Positions 6,825 to 15,751 are shown, numbered from the stretch's first letter. The stretch is DNA of 45,208 nucleotides from Zestosphaera sp. (GCA_038843015.1 JAWBSH010000010.1:1-45208), one strand, 5' to 3'. Notes: generated from the letters alone by a model not told the origin. Made by a program: numbers and translations.

Positions 6825-8702
6825 TCAAAATACTGTAACAGTTTTCGCTAGGTTCCTGGGTTTGTCAGGGTCTAGACCTTTCTTGATGGCTGTGTAGTAA
6901 GCTAATAATTGTAAGGGTATGATGTATGAAACTGCTGAAGCCACCTCATGCTGAACAGGCATTACGAGCCGGAAATCAGCTAAAGATAACGCCTCCTCCG
7001 CGTTATTTGGTGAAACCAGTATCGTGTAAGCATCTCGTGCTTTCATTTCCTCAATATTACTCTTTATTAGTTCTTCCTCGTCTTTACTTAATATGACGAA
7101 CAACACTGGAAAGTCTTTCTCTATCAGAGCTATGGGACCGTGTTTTGACTCTCCAGCTGGGTATGCCTCAGCATGCACGTATGCGATCTCCTTCATTTTA
7201 AGCGCTCCCTCCATGGCTACGGGCAGCCCAAGTCCTCTCCCAAGATAGTATGCGTTACTCTTCAAACTCATTTTATCGGCTAGTACTGATACTTTCGTCT
7301 CTTCCTCTCTCAAAATCTTAGCTACTATATTAGGAGTTTCACGTAATGCGTTATACGCGTCATTAGCTATTTGAGGCTTTAAGACCCCTCTTAACTCGCC
7401 TGTCTTGAGAGCTAAGTATGAGAGAAGTGCTACCTGTGATGTGAAGGTCTTTGTTGCCGCCACGCTTATCTCTGGTCCTGCTCTTATGTATATAGGCATA
7501 TCAGCTTCTCTAGCTATAGTAGACTCCACCACGTTAGTTACCGCGATCGTTAAAGCACCCTTCTCTCTAGCCTCCCTGATTCCTCTTAAGGTATCTATAG
7601 TCTCGCCTGACTGACTAACCCCGATGACTACATCACCTTTACCTAGTGTGTTGAGCCACCAGCGACTCTCTGAAGCTACTATAGCTTCAGCCCATAAGTT
7701 AGCGTACTTCCTGAGCAAGAGAGCTGCTATTAGTGTGGCGTGGTAAGACGTTCCCGCGCCAAGTAGTAAGACTCTCTCTGACTTGGCAATCACTCTAGCT
7801 ACCTCGCTAGTTGCTTCACCTGCACCACTCAACGTAGAAGCCAACGCATAAGGTTGTTCGTGAATTTCTTTAAGCATGAAGAAGTCATAGCCTTCTTTAG
7901 AAGCCATTTCGGGGCTCCACTCGACAGTCCTAACCCTAGACTCTACATTGACAGGAACCCACTTAACCACGTCTTCACTACTCACCATCTTCTCTATCAC
8001 AACCTTACTTGGCGTGACGTAACCTACCTCCCCATCCCTCAACACTATTATTCTCCTAGTGTAGTCTATGAACGCCACAACATCGCTTGCTACAAAATTA
8101 CTTTTATTTCCCAAACCTACTATTAAGGGCGACATTCTCCTAGCAAAAAATATTTTCTTGGGTTCCTCTACGTCTATCATCGCCAGAGCGTAAGCTCCCT
8201 CCAACAACTCAATAGTCTTCTTGAAAGCCTCGTAGGTTTCGTAGCCTCTCTTCTTAAAAGACTCTACTAGGTGAGGGATTACCTCAGTGTCTGTATCTGA
8301 GGTAAAGCTATGCCCCTCGCTAATTAAGAGCTCCTTAAGCTTCTTATAGTTCTCTATGATTCCATTATGTACTACAGCTATACGACCTGAGCAATCAACA
8401 TGAGGGTGAGCGTTCTCATCACTAGGTTTCCCGTGTGTTGCCCACCTAGTATGTCCTACGCCGCTGACTCCGTAGATAGTATCAAAACTCAGTTTTTGAG
8501 ATACAAGATCTATCATGCCCCTAGACTTCCTAACTTTAAGCAAGCCTTCATTAGTCATAACAGCTAAGCCTACAGAGTCATAACCCCTATACTCTAACTT
8601 CTTTAAAGCTTCCTTAATCAGCTTGCCTAGAGGCTCTTGAGAGAGCATTTCGTCTGTAGTCACTCCTATTATGCCACAAACCACGTCATCACAGCCCCAC
8701 AC
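6825..8702 (-). CDS. glmS: Glucosamine-6-phosphate synthase (isomerizing)
   Basis: Makes glucosamine-6-phosphate from fructose-6-phosphate and glutamine, the entry to amino sugars for the envelope and N-glycans. The N-terminal class II glutamine amidotransferase domain (about 9-230) has 'CGIIG', 'YRGYDS', 'GHTRWATHGKPS' and 'HNGIIENY'. Two SIS domains follow ('GAGTSYHATL', 'VSQSGETIDTL') and the C-terminus 'PRNLAKTVTV' is classic. Odd point: the catalytic cysteine, normally residue 1 after Met removal, is residue 9 from the GTG at 8702, and is preceded by a GTT codon. The nearest possible start, GTG 8684, still leaves Met-Val before it. The TATA-like box at 8724-8732 predicts transcription from about 8702. 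Confidence 0.95.
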   Translation of the reverse strand: MWGCDDVVCGIIGVTTDEMLSQEPLGKLIKEALKKLEYRGYDSVGLAVMTNEGLLKVRKSRGMIDLVSQKLSFDTIYGVSGVGHTRWATHGKPSDENAHPHVDCSGRIAVVHNGIIENYKKLKELLISEGHSFTSDTDTEVIPHLVESFKKRGYETYEAFKKTIELLEGAYALAMIDVEEPKKIFFARRMSPLIVGLGNKSNFVASDVVAFIDYTRRIIVLRDGEVGYVTPSKVVIEKMVSSEDVVKWVPVNVESRVRTVEWSPEMASKEGYDFFMLKEIHEQPYALASTLSGAGEATSEVARVIAKSERVLLLGAGTSYHATLIAALLLRKYANLWAEAIVASESRWWLNTLGKGDVVIGVSQSGETIDTLRGIREAREKGALTIAVTNVVESTIAREADMPIYIRAGPEISVAATKTFTSQVALLSYLALKTGELRGVLKPQIANDAYNALRETPNIVAKILREEETKVSVLADKMSLKSNAYYLGRGLGLPVAMEGALKMKEIAYVHAEAYPAGESKHGPIALIEKDFPVLFVILSKDEEELIKSNIEEMKARDAYTILVSPNNAEEALSLADFRLVMPVQHEVASAVSYIIPLQLLAYYTAIKKGLDPDKPRNLAKTVTVF

Positions 8703-8723
8703 TTACTTAATTTCTCAGTTAAG

Positions 8724-8732
8724 AAATAAATA
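8724..8732. promoter_or_regulatory. Two-way TATA element between glmS and surE
   Basis: AAATAAATA is centred at 8728, exactly midway between GTG 8702 (minus) and ATG 8754 (plus). A spacing of about 26 nt in each direction predicts leaderless transcripts for both genes. Confidence 0.55.
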
Positions 8733-8753
8733 GTTTGAGTGAGGGTTGTCTGC

Positions 8754-9551
8754 ATGAAGGTCTTGCTAGTTAATGATGACGGGTTTGTGACTAAAGCTTT
8801 GCCTCTAACTTATCACGCGCTATCATCTTTCGGCGAGGTAATAGCTGTAGTTCCTGAGGTGCCTAAGTCAGGCGGTGCTCACTCATTAACGTTGCATAAG
8901 CCTCTCTTCTTAAGAGAACTCTTAATACATGACATTAAGGTCTACGTAATAAACGGGACCCCTGTAGACGCGATTCACGCCGCACTACAGATACTCAATT
9001 ATAAGCCGTCTTTAGTAGTTTCGGGAGTGAATATAGGAGAGAACACGTCATCTCAAAACATACTCTACTCAGGAACTATAGGAGCTGCCCTAGAAGCAGG
9101 CTTGCTAGGAATTCCGTCTATTGCTTTCTCAGCTGACGTAGAGAACGATGAGGAACTAATAGAGCCTCAATACTCGTTTAAAGTCAGGAAGATAATAGAA
9201 GCTATCATAAACTTCATCGCGAGTAGAGGCTGGTTTAACGGGGTAGACACTATATCAGTGAATATTCCTAAATCTGGTTTCAGGGGCGTAGTAATGCCTC
9301 GAACTCAGAGATTAAGATTTTTTCAGAGATTTGAGAGCAGGGTAGACCCTAGAGGAAGGAGATACTACTGGTTAGTTGGTAATAAAGTCACCGAGAAAGA
9401 CACAGACTCTTACTACCTTAGTGAGGGTTACGTGGTTCTTACGCCTTTAAGAGTAGACTTAACACACCCTACACTGAGCGGCTGTAGCGAGCTAGACCCT
9501 CTCCTAAATGATTTAGTAAAACACCTCAACCACACATTAAAGCTACTTTAG
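8754..9551 (+). CDS. surE: 5'/3'-nucleotidase SurE
   Basis: Metal-dependent phosphatase acting on nucleoside monophosphates. 'LLVNDDG' at residues 4-10 holds the two metal-binding aspartates, 'PKSGGAHSLTL' (about 38-48) the conserved serine, and 'SGVNIGENTSSQNILYSGTIGAALE' the Asn and the YSGT motif; length (265) is normal. ATG 8754 puts the NDD motif where the family has it. An in-frame GTG five codons upstream (8739) is less likely, because the shared TATA element predicts transcription from about 8754. The gene is followed closely by moeA. Confidence 0.93.
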   Translation: MKVLLVNDDGFVTKALPLTYHALSSFGEVIAVVPEVPKSGGAHSLTLHKPLFLRELLIHDIKVYVINGTPVDAIHAALQILNYKPSLVVSGVNIGENTSSQNILYSGTIGAALEAGLLGIPSIAFSADVENDEELIEPQYSFKVRKIIEAIINFIASRGWFNGVDTISVNIPKSGFRGVVMPRTQRLRFFQRFESRVDPRGRRYYWLVGNKVTEKDTDSYYLSEGYVVLTPLRVDLTHPTLSGCSELDPLLNDLVKHLNHTLKLL

Positions 9552-9577
9552 CTAAGTAGTTGTGAGGACATGATGCG

Positions 9578-10846
9578 ATGAGTAGAAGGAGACTAGAAGG
9601 TTTTACACGTTTTGAAGAATACGAAAATGCTCTATCAAAATTACTGACTCAAGTCAACGTAGCTCTCGAGTTAGAGAAGATACCTGTGAGTGAGTCTTCT
9701 GGTAGGATTGCGGCTGAAGACTTGTACAGCCTAAGAGATTACCCGCCTGTTGATAGAGCAGCCTTAGACGGCTACGCAGTAAGGTCGCTAGACGTGTTAA
9801 GTGCTTCACCAAGTAATCCAGTAATACTGAAAATTGTTGGAAGTATTGAAGCAGGAGAAGTCCCTAAGTTCTCAATCAATGCCGGAGAAGCCGCCATAGT
9901 CTTCACCGGCGCTCCAATACCTGAAGGCTCAGACTCTGTAGTTCCTTTTGAGGAAGCCGTCAGGAGAGGAAACCTTGTTCATATCCTGAGGCCAGTCCAG
10001 AAATACAAGAATGTTAGCAGGGCTGGTGAAGACATCAAGACAGGTGATTTAATAATTAGGAGAGGCATCATAATAAGACCATGGCATATAGCGGCATTAA
10101 TTGAGGCTGGGTTTGAGGAAGTTAAGGTCTTTAAAAGACCTAGAATAGGCATCATAAACGTAGGTAATGAGCTAATAGTTGAGGAAGGTAACAAAATACC
10201 GAATTCTACCGGGCCCCTAATATACGCGTACCTAAAAGAACTTGGTTGCGAGCCTGTCTTGATCGGTGTAGTACCTGACGATGAGGAAGAGATACTTAAC
10301 ACGGTTTTGAGAATTTTGCGAGATTTTGAAATACTTATAACGACTGGAGGAACTTCCGTCGGCGGCAAGGACTTAGTTCCTGAAGCTCTCTCTAGGATTA
10401 GCGGCGCTAACCTGATTTTCCACGGTGTTAACTTAAGGCCTGGCAGGACTACTGGAGCATACGTAATTGAGGGAAAGCCTATACTGATGTTTTCAGGTCT
10501 TCCTGTAGCGGCTTTAGTAGGTCTTGAAGCTTTTGTTAAGCCCCTCATCAGACATCTCACAGGAGCTACGCTACTACCAGAACCTACTGCGAGAGTTAAA
10601 GTACGTAGGAGAGTAACTAACGTTATTGGGTTTAAGTCTTTCTTTAGGGTAGTTGTTTACCGTGAGGGTGGTGAGCTCTCAATGGAGCCACTGAGACTAA
10701 CAGGGTCAGGGATCATATCAACCCTTCTAAGAGGTAACGCCATACTAGTCGTTAATGAAAATATAGAAGGATATGATGAGGGCGACTACGTAGATGTAGT
10801 CTTGATAGGACCTATATACGAGAAAAGACCCGAGTTCTTAGAGTGA
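9578..10846 (+). CDS. moeA: Molybdopterin molybdotransferase MoeA
   Basis: Inserts molybdate or tungstate into adenylylated molybdopterin. Motifs along the 422 residues: 'PPVDRAALDGYAV' (domain II/III), 'FTGAPIPEGSDSVVPFE', 'IGIINVGNELI', the MPT-binding 'TTGGTSVGGKD', 'HGVNLRPGRTTG', 'MFSGLPVAALV', and a C-terminal beta domain ending 'EGDYVDVVLIG'. It lies 26 nt behind surE in the same direction. A MoaB homologue is at 23784-24293, so the organism makes the cofactor, most likely for tungsten enzymes, although none is in the window. Confidence 0.93.
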   Translation: MSRRRLEGFTRFEEYENALSKLLTQVNVALELEKIPVSESSGRIAAEDLYSLRDYPPVDRAALDGYAVRSLDVLSASPSNPVILKIVGSIEAGEVPKFSINAGEAAIVFTGAPIPEGSDSVVPFEEAVRRGNLVHILRPVQKYKNVSRAGEDIKTGDLIIRRGIIIRPWHIAALIEAGFEEVKVFKRPRIGIINVGNELIVEEGNKIPNSTGPLIYAYLKELGCEPVLIGVVPDDEEEILNTVLRILRDFEILITTGGTSVGGKDLVPEALSRISGANLIFHGVNLRPGRTTGAYVIEGKPILMFSGLPVAALVGLEAFVKPLIRHLTGATLLPEPTARVKVRRRVTNVIGFKSFFRVVVYREGGELSMEPLRLTGSGIISTLLRGNAILVVNENIEGYDEGDYVDVVLIGPIYEKRPEFLE

Positions 10847-10880
10847 GAGACGCTATGAACGCTACTACTTATAGTAGATT

Positions 10881-12020
10881 TTAACCAAATATTGCGCTTT
10901 CTTTAAGTAGCTTACCTTCTTCGAATCTCTCTAGTCTCAATTCTTTAGTCTCAGGTATCCTGGGCTTGCCTTCTAAGATTATATTCTTGAGTTCCTCACC
11001 TACTATGGGGGCCATCATATACCCATGCCCGCTAAATCCTGTCGCAGTAACGAGGTTTTCTATGAATGGAACCGCTCCCACTATGGGGTGGTGGTCTGGC
11101 GTGACCTCGTAGTAACCTACCCACACTCTAAGCAGGTTAGTACCTAGTATTTGAGGGAAATACCTAGACATTATAGTCACTGCTTTCTTTAAGTATCCGT
11201 ACCTCAAGCTCATGTCTTCTTCAGGTACAGGGAATTCTGCACCGACTAAGAGACTCCCCGTCTCATGCTGTACTATATAAGAGCCTGTCTCTTTATGTAT
11301 GACTAGAGGTCTGATGAACTGCACATACTTCTCAGTGACTAGCAAGTGGTGTGGGTCTTTCTTGAGTGGTATCTTAATACCTAGCTTTCCTAATAAGTCC
11401 TTGCTCCACACGCCAGCAGCTATTACTACATGCTCGTTTACTTGAATCTCCCTCATTCTATCAACGACTATAGAACGCGCTCTACCGCTAGACACTCTCA
11501 CGTCAGTAACTGAAGTGTACTCATGAATAGTGACACCTAACTCTCTTAACTTCCTCCTCACAGCCCAAAGGAACTTTAGTGGGGATGCTTTACCCGCCAT
11601 GGGGTCATAAAGTGCTGCTAGAACGTCATTTAGTTCTATGGGTATCAAGTCTCTTATCTCGTCTCTGTCAAGCATGCGTGTCGGGACGCCCAGGCTATTC
11701 TGATAAGCCGACAACTTCTTATGAAATTCTACGAGCTCTTCCGTGGTTAGCAACCATAAGTACCCGTCTTGCACGAATTCTAAACCACTAATCTCTTCTC
11801 TTAGGGATAACCATCTACGTATAGATTCTTTCATTAGCTTTATGTGGACGTCTGACGCGAACGAAGCCCTAACACCGCCTGCACACCTACCCGTACTACC
11901 AAAACCTAGGTACTTTTCCTCAAAAACATGAATATCTTTAACGCCTTCTTTAGCTAAGTAGTAAGCAGTCATAAGCCCTGTTGAACCACCGCCTACTATA
12001 GCTACATTAACAGACTTCAA
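10881..12020 (-). CDS. FAD-dependent dehydrogenase beta subunit (DAO family)
   Basis: Catalytic flavoprotein of a four-subunit complex. 'VNVAIVGGGSTGLMTAYYLAKEG' is the N-terminal FAD-binding Rossmann motif; 'GSTGRCAGGVRASF' follows the sarcosine oxidase / glycine oxidase pattern; 'TATGFSGHGYMMAPIVGE' near the C-terminus closes the FAD site. About 379 residues, as in the beta subunits of heterotetrameric sarcosine oxidase and dye-linked L-proline dehydrogenase. It is last in an operon with BFD-like, ferredoxin-like and alpha subunits (12030-14225), all in one direction. Start TTG 12020 follows an AGGTG site that overlaps the stop of the gene before. The substrate is likely a secondary amino or imino acid, but a hydroxy acid cannot be excluded. 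Confidence 0.85.
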   Translation of the reverse strand: MKSVNVAIVGGGSTGLMTAYYLAKEGVKDIHVFEEKYLGFGSTGRCAGGVRASFASDVHIKLMKESIRRWLSLREEISGLEFVQDGYLWLLTTEELVEFHKKLSAYQNSLGVPTRMLDRDEIRDLIPIELNDVLAALYDPMAGKASPLKFLWAVRRKLRELGVTIHEYTSVTDVRVSSGRARSIVVDRMREIQVNEHVVIAAGVWSKDLLGKLGIKIPLKKDPHHLLVTEKYVQFIRPLVIHKETGSYIVQHETGSLLVGAEFPVPEEDMSLRYGYLKKAVTIMSRYFPQILGTNLLRVWVGYYEVTPDHHPIVGAVPFIENLVTATGFSGHGYMMAPIVGEELKNIILEGKPRIPETKELRLERFEEGKLLKESAIFG

Positions 12021-12029
12021 CTCCTTAAC

Positions 12030-12308
12030 TCACCTCTCCTTAAATACGTATAGGGGCACTGGCTTCAGGGGAGGTCTTGATGGGGGAACCCTCAATTCTG
12101 TATCACTTTTCTCTTTAGCCGTATTGCCAAAGAGCTGAGGATACATACGTAGTACCATGTTTATACAATAACGACCTCCGCAAGGACCCATACCCAGCCT
12201 AAGCCTCCTCTTAAGTGTCTCTATATCTCTAATACCTTCCTCCTCTATTACCTTCTGAACTTCCTCTAAGGATATCTCTTCACATAAGCAGAGGAGTTTC
12301 ACCATCAC
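12030..12308 (-). CDS. BFD-like [2Fe-2S] subunit of the flavin dehydrogenase
   Basis: 92 residues. 'LLCLCEEISLEEVQKVI' and 'GMGPCGGRYC' give the CxC ... Cx4C arrangement of BFD-like [2Fe-2S] domains. In sarcosine oxidase-like enzymes this domain is often fused to the alpha subunit; here it is a separate gene, as in the gamma subunit of Thermococcales proline dehydrogenase. It should pass electrons between the two flavins or to the ferredoxin subunit. It overlaps the upstream gene by 4 nt and the downstream start follows its stop, so translation is coupled. The C-terminal 30 residues are proline-rich and may dock to a partner. Confidence 0.8.
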   Translation of the reverse strand: MMVKLLCLCEEISLEEVQKVIEEEGIRDIETLKRRLRLGMGPCGGRYCINMVLRMYPQLFGNTAKEKSDTELRVPPSRPPLKPVPLYVFKER

Positions 12309-12799
12309 TTAATCACCCTAATAGCTCTTACGACCATGGCTAAATCCTTAGGAGCTGAGACTGTGACTACCCAAGACTTAGTTATCTTATCTCTGTAGAC
12401 TCTTGTTACAACACCTCTACCGACTTCTCTTCCCTCACGGTCTAGGAGCACTACCTCGTCTCTTTTTGAGGGAGCAGGGAGTAGTTCGTGAGGTAGTGTG
12501 ACGTAACCAGCATCTCCTTCTCTTGAGACATCTACTACGAAGATTGCCAGACCAGGACACCGCCCAACACACACCCCGCAACCAGTACATTTACTGAAGT
12601 CTATTTTGGGTAAGTCAGTTATTTTGCTTTTGGAAACGGCGTTGAACGGGCAGGAAAACACGCACACGTTACACGGTATCTCTTCAACACACTCGTAAAT
12701 TGCTACAGGACCCTTATGTAATCTAGTCTCGTCTGGAACGTACCCCATCTTAGTGAGCGTATCTAAATCAACTACACCTGTTTCTTTGAAGCGACTCAT
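12305..12799 (-). CDS. Ferredoxin-like 2[4Fe-4S] subunit of the flavin dehydrogenase
   Basis: 164 residues. Two cluster motifs: Cx5Cx2Cx3CP in 'CVEEIPCNVCVFSCP' (about 36-50) and Cx2Cx2Cx3CP in 'CTGCGVCVGRCP' (about 71-82). After the ferredoxin part comes a domain of about 80 residues without cysteines, containing 'DEVVLLDREGREVGRGVV', probably a beta-barrel that docks to the other subunits. It should be the electron exit of the complex. The ribosome binding site GGGGTG overlaps the stop codon of the alpha gene, so the two are coupled. Confidence 0.8.
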   Translation of the reverse strand: MSRFKETGVVDLDTLTKMGYVPDETRLHKGPVAIYECVEEIPCNVCVFSCPFNAVSKSKITDLPKIDFSKCTGCGVCVGRCPGLAIFVVDVSREGDAGYVTLPHELLPAPSKRDEVVLLDREGREVGRGVVTRVYRDKITKSWVVTVSAPKDLAMVVRAIRVIK

Positions 12800-12803
12800 T
12801 CAA

Positions 12804-14225
12804 TCACACCCCGCAAGGCATGAGAGACGATTGCCAGCCTTTCCTAACTTTCTCGCTGACGGGCGCGGACCTATACTCGTAAAGCATTCTTATGAGGTTT
12901 TCTCTCTTAGTAACATACTCTTCTTTCTCGCCGTAAGCTTTGACCAGTATAGAATAGCCCGCAATCCACCCCTCAATAAACGCCGTAGTTGCTTCCTCGA
13001 TTGCTGCTAAGTCTCCTGCTATGAAGACGTTCTCTACTGAAGTCTCCATATACTGAGTCCTCAGAGGTACTAGACCCCCGAGTTCGGGTATGTATTTCAT
13101 GGCTGCTCCAAACTGCCTCACTAATTCTGTGTTCGGAGTTAATCCAACAGCTAATAATACCGTGTCTACCTTAAAGGATTTCTCAGTGCCTTGTATGACA
13201 TTCCAGCTCTCGTCAACACGAGCGATGATTGCCTCTTCAACTCTCTCAGCGCCTTTAACGCCTAGTATAGTGTGGCTTGTGAGTATAGGTATTCCGTACC
13301 TCCTTATCTTAGCTGCGTGAACAAACCAGCCCCCGATCTTCGGCAAAGCCTCAACAACCGCCTTGACTTCAGCACCTGCTTGAAGTAGCTGATAAGATAT
13401 TATTAGTCCGACATTACCAGAGCCCACCACTAAAATCTCGTTGCCAGGCTTAACTCCCCACACGTTCATCAAGGTCTGTGCTCCTCCAGCCCCCATAACT
13501 CCTGGTAAGTCATTATTCTCGAACACTAGGTAGTTTTCGTAGGCGCCAGCCGCGATCACGACGTACTTAGGTCTTATTAAATACGTGGCTTCATCGCTGA
13601 TTGCTACTATACCCTCCTTAAACACCCCTATTACGGTAGTCCTACTCAGTATTCTGATGTTAGGGCATTTACTCAGCTTATTAGCGTACTCTTCAGCTAT
13701 CTCAAAACCTCTTTTACCAGCAAATAATTCCTTAGAACCAAAGAATATGTGAGTCTGCTTTATTAGCTGACCGCCGAGTCTTATCTGGTCGTCTACGAGC
13801 GCTACGCTGAGGTTCGTGCCACACAAGACTTCAGCTGAAGCCATTCCAGCAGGCCCTCCGCCGACAATCAGCACGTCAACGTCAAGTTCCTCATTAACCA
13901 ACCTCTTCTCGTACTTGCTCGCTTCAGGGAGGTTGCTAATCCTCTCTATCTTCATGTTCTCTTCTGCTGGCGTAACACACGACCGTGTCGGAATTCCGTT
14001 GACCCTGACTATGCAGGAACCACACTTGCCGACCATGCAGAAGACAGCTCTAGGCCTTTTTAAGCTAGGTGATAACCTAAATAAGTCTATCCCAGCTGCG
14101 TAAATCGCTGCAGCCAGAGACTCACCCTCAAAAGCTCTTATGGGCTTGCCCTCAAAGAATATAGTTATTTCTTTGCCGCGCTTAAACTCTAGTATTGGGT
14201 GTGTATGTATCCTCCTATCCCTCAA
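12804..14225 (-). CDS. Flavin dehydrogenase alpha subunit ([2Fe-2S] plus FAD/NAD domains)
   Basis: 473 residues. The N-terminal region (about 10-100) is a [2Fe-2S] ferredoxin-like domain with cysteines in 'FCMVGKCGSCIVRVNG' and 'RSCVT', as in sarcosine oxidase alpha. A pyridine-nucleotide-disulfide oxidoreductase fold follows: 'DVLIVGGGPAGMASAEVL' (FAD), 'EILVVGSGNVGLIISYQLL' (second nucleotide) and 'ENVFIAGDLAAIEEAT' (C-terminal FAD motif). It is the second flavin subunit of the complex at 10881-12799. Compared with bacterial sarcosine oxidase alpha (about 960 residues) the C-terminal aminomethyltransferase half is absent, as in archaeal dye-linked proline dehydrogenases. Start TTG 14225 with GGTTGATG upstream. 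Confidence 0.85.
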   Translation of the reverse strand: MRDRRIHTHPILEFKRGKEITIFFEGKPIRAFEGESLAAAIYAAGIDLFRLSPSLKRPRAVFCMVGKCGSCIVRVNGIPTRSCVTPAEENMKIERISNLPEASKYEKRLVNEELDVDVLIVGGGPAGMASAEVLCGTNLSVALVDDQIRLGGQLIKQTHIFFGSKELFAGKRGFEIAEEYANKLSKCPNIRILSRTTVIGVFKEGIVAISDEATYLIRPKYVVIAAGAYENYLVFENNDLPGVMGAGGAQTLMNVWGVKPGNEILVVGSGNVGLIISYQLLQAGAEVKAVVEALPKIGGWFVHAAKIRRYGIPILTSHTILGVKGAERVEEAIIARVDESWNVIQGTEKSFKVDTVLLAVGLTPNTELVRQFGAAMKYIPELGGLVPLRTQYMETSVENVFIAGDLAAIEEATTAFIEGWIAGYSILVKAYGEKEEYVTKRENLIRMLYEYRSAPVSEKVRKGWQSSLMPCGV

Positions 14226-14308
14226 AACGCATCAACCAAAAAGTAATCTCTAAGAAATAAAAATATTTTAGTTTTCGTCAAAAGAAGATTTAGTGAGGTG
14301 CTAGGTAC

Positions 14309-15727
14309 TTGGAGAACACGAGAGTATCAAGCCTAACACACTTTTTCAAGCCTAGAAGCGTGGCTGTTTTAGGAGCTTCTGTCATTGAAGGTACTGTAGG
14401 CAGAGCAATAATGGTTAATTTAGTTAGTGAGTTTAAGGGAGTGATATACCCTGTAAATCCTAAGTATGATGAAATCTTAGGCTTAAAGGCTTATAAATCG
14501 TGTAGAGACCTCCCAGAAGTTCCGGACCTAATAGTGGTTGCCGTACCAGCTAAGATAGTGCCTCAAGTGCTTGATGAGTGCGGGAGTAGGGGGGTCAAAG
14601 CAGCCATAGTAATAAGTGCTGGCTTTAAGGAAGTGGGGGAGGAAGGCGAAAAGCTTGAAAAAATGCTAGTTGACGTGGCTAGAGAACACGGAGTTAGAGT
14701 GATAGGACCTAATTGTTTAGGTGTCTACGACGCGCACTCAAGACTCAACACAATATTTAACCCGCCTGATAGACAGAAAATGCCGCCTCCAGGTAGTGTT
14801 GCTTTCTTGTCTCAGTCAGGCGCGTTAGGTGCGGCAATACTTGACTGGCTAGCAGAATATAATATCGGCATGAGCAAGTTCGTTAGTTACGGTAACGCTG
14901 CTGACGTGAAGGAATGGGAGCTCCTAGAGTACCTGGTTGAGGACCCGGAAACTAGAGTCATAATGATGTATATTGAGGGAGTTGAAGACGGCAAGAACCT
15001 GCTTAAGGCAGTGAGGAAGGCCACCGTGGCCGGGAAGCCAGTCATAGTATTAAAAGCAGGTAAGTCTGAGAGAGGCATTAGAGCTGTATCGTCACATACT
15101 GGCTCCCTAGCAGGCTCATACAAGGTCTACGAAGCGGGCTTAACACAAAACGGTGCCTTAGTAGTTAATGAGTTAGATGAATTCATACTAGCTACTAAGG
15201 CACTCAGTTGGTTGCCTGCCCCACACGGTGATAGAGTAGCTATAGTGACAAATGGCGGTGGTGCTGGAGTACTGACTACTGATGCGGTAGAACTTCTGGG
15301 TCTACGTCTTGCTGAATTATCTGAGGAGACTAAGAGATACTTGAGAAGTAAGTTACCCCCGGCAGCATCCTTGAATAACCCTGTAGACATACTTGGTGAC
15401 GCGCCGCCAGAAAGATACGAGGTAGCTATGGAGGCAGTGATGAGAGACGATAACGTAGACTTAATAATAGTCATAGGAATAATGCAGTCACCAGCATTTA
15501 AGCCTTTAGAAGTTCTTGAGAGTATAAAGAAACTACTGAGAGAGTATAAGAAGCCGACGGTCTTTGTAGCTCCAGGCGGAGAATACACTGTAAACAACTT
15601 GAAGAAGATAGAGTCTGGGGCTAGAATACCCACGTTCAAGTCTCCTGAAGAAGCGGCTAAGGCTTGCTACTTCCTAACAACCTGGTATAGGAACTACGAG
15701 GTGCTGAAGTCTCTGAAGACTACCTAA
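14309..15727 (+). CDS. Acyl-CoA synthetase (ADP-forming) alpha subunit
   Basis: About 472 residues. Converts acyl-CoA, ADP and phosphate into the acid, CoA and ATP, the archaeal route of substrate-level phosphorylation from 2-oxoacid oxidation. 'RSVAVLGASVIEGTVG' is the N-terminal CoA-binding Rossmann fold, 'VIGPNCLGVYD' and 'VAFLSQSGALGAAIL' are ligase-CoA signatures, and 'VSSHTGSLAGS' carries the phosphohistidine. The C-terminal Rossmann-like domain ('RVAIVTNGGGAGVLTTDAV') is present. No beta (ATP-grasp) subunit lies nearby, so it must be encoded elsewhere. It is divergent from the flavin dehydrogenase operon. Start TTG with GAGGTG upstream. Preferred acyl group is unknown. Confidence 0.88.
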   Translation: MENTRVSSLTHFFKPRSVAVLGASVIEGTVGRAIMVNLVSEFKGVIYPVNPKYDEILGLKAYKSCRDLPEVPDLIVVAVPAKIVPQVLDECGSRGVKAAIVISAGFKEVGEEGEKLEKMLVDVAREHGVRVIGPNCLGVYDAHSRLNTIFNPPDRQKMPPPGSVAFLSQSGALGAAILDWLAEYNIGMSKFVSYGNAADVKEWELLEYLVEDPETRVIMMYIEGVEDGKNLLKAVRKATVAGKPVIVLKAGKSERGIRAVSSHTGSLAGSYKVYEAGLTQNGALVVNELDEFILATKALSWLPAPHGDRVAIVTNGGGAGVLTTDAVELLGLRLAELSEETKRYLRSKLPPAASLNNPVDILGDAPPERYEVAMEAVMRDDNVDLIIVIGIMQSPAFKPLEVLESIKKLLREYKKPTVFVAPGGEYTVNNLKKIESGARIPTFKSPEEAAKACYFLTTWYRNYEVLKSLKTT

Positions 15728-15751
15728 AGAACGTGCTAGAAGGTATCATTG

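Noticed and set aside
9979-10560. 193-residue open frame opposite moeA
   Set aside because: It lies wholly within the strongly supported moeA gene, has a low-complexity Ser/Pro/Leu composition typical of antisense frames, and no start signals.
15127-15639. 170-residue open frame opposite the acyl-CoA synthetase gene
   Set aside because: Shadow of a well-supported gene; no motif and no ribosome binding site.
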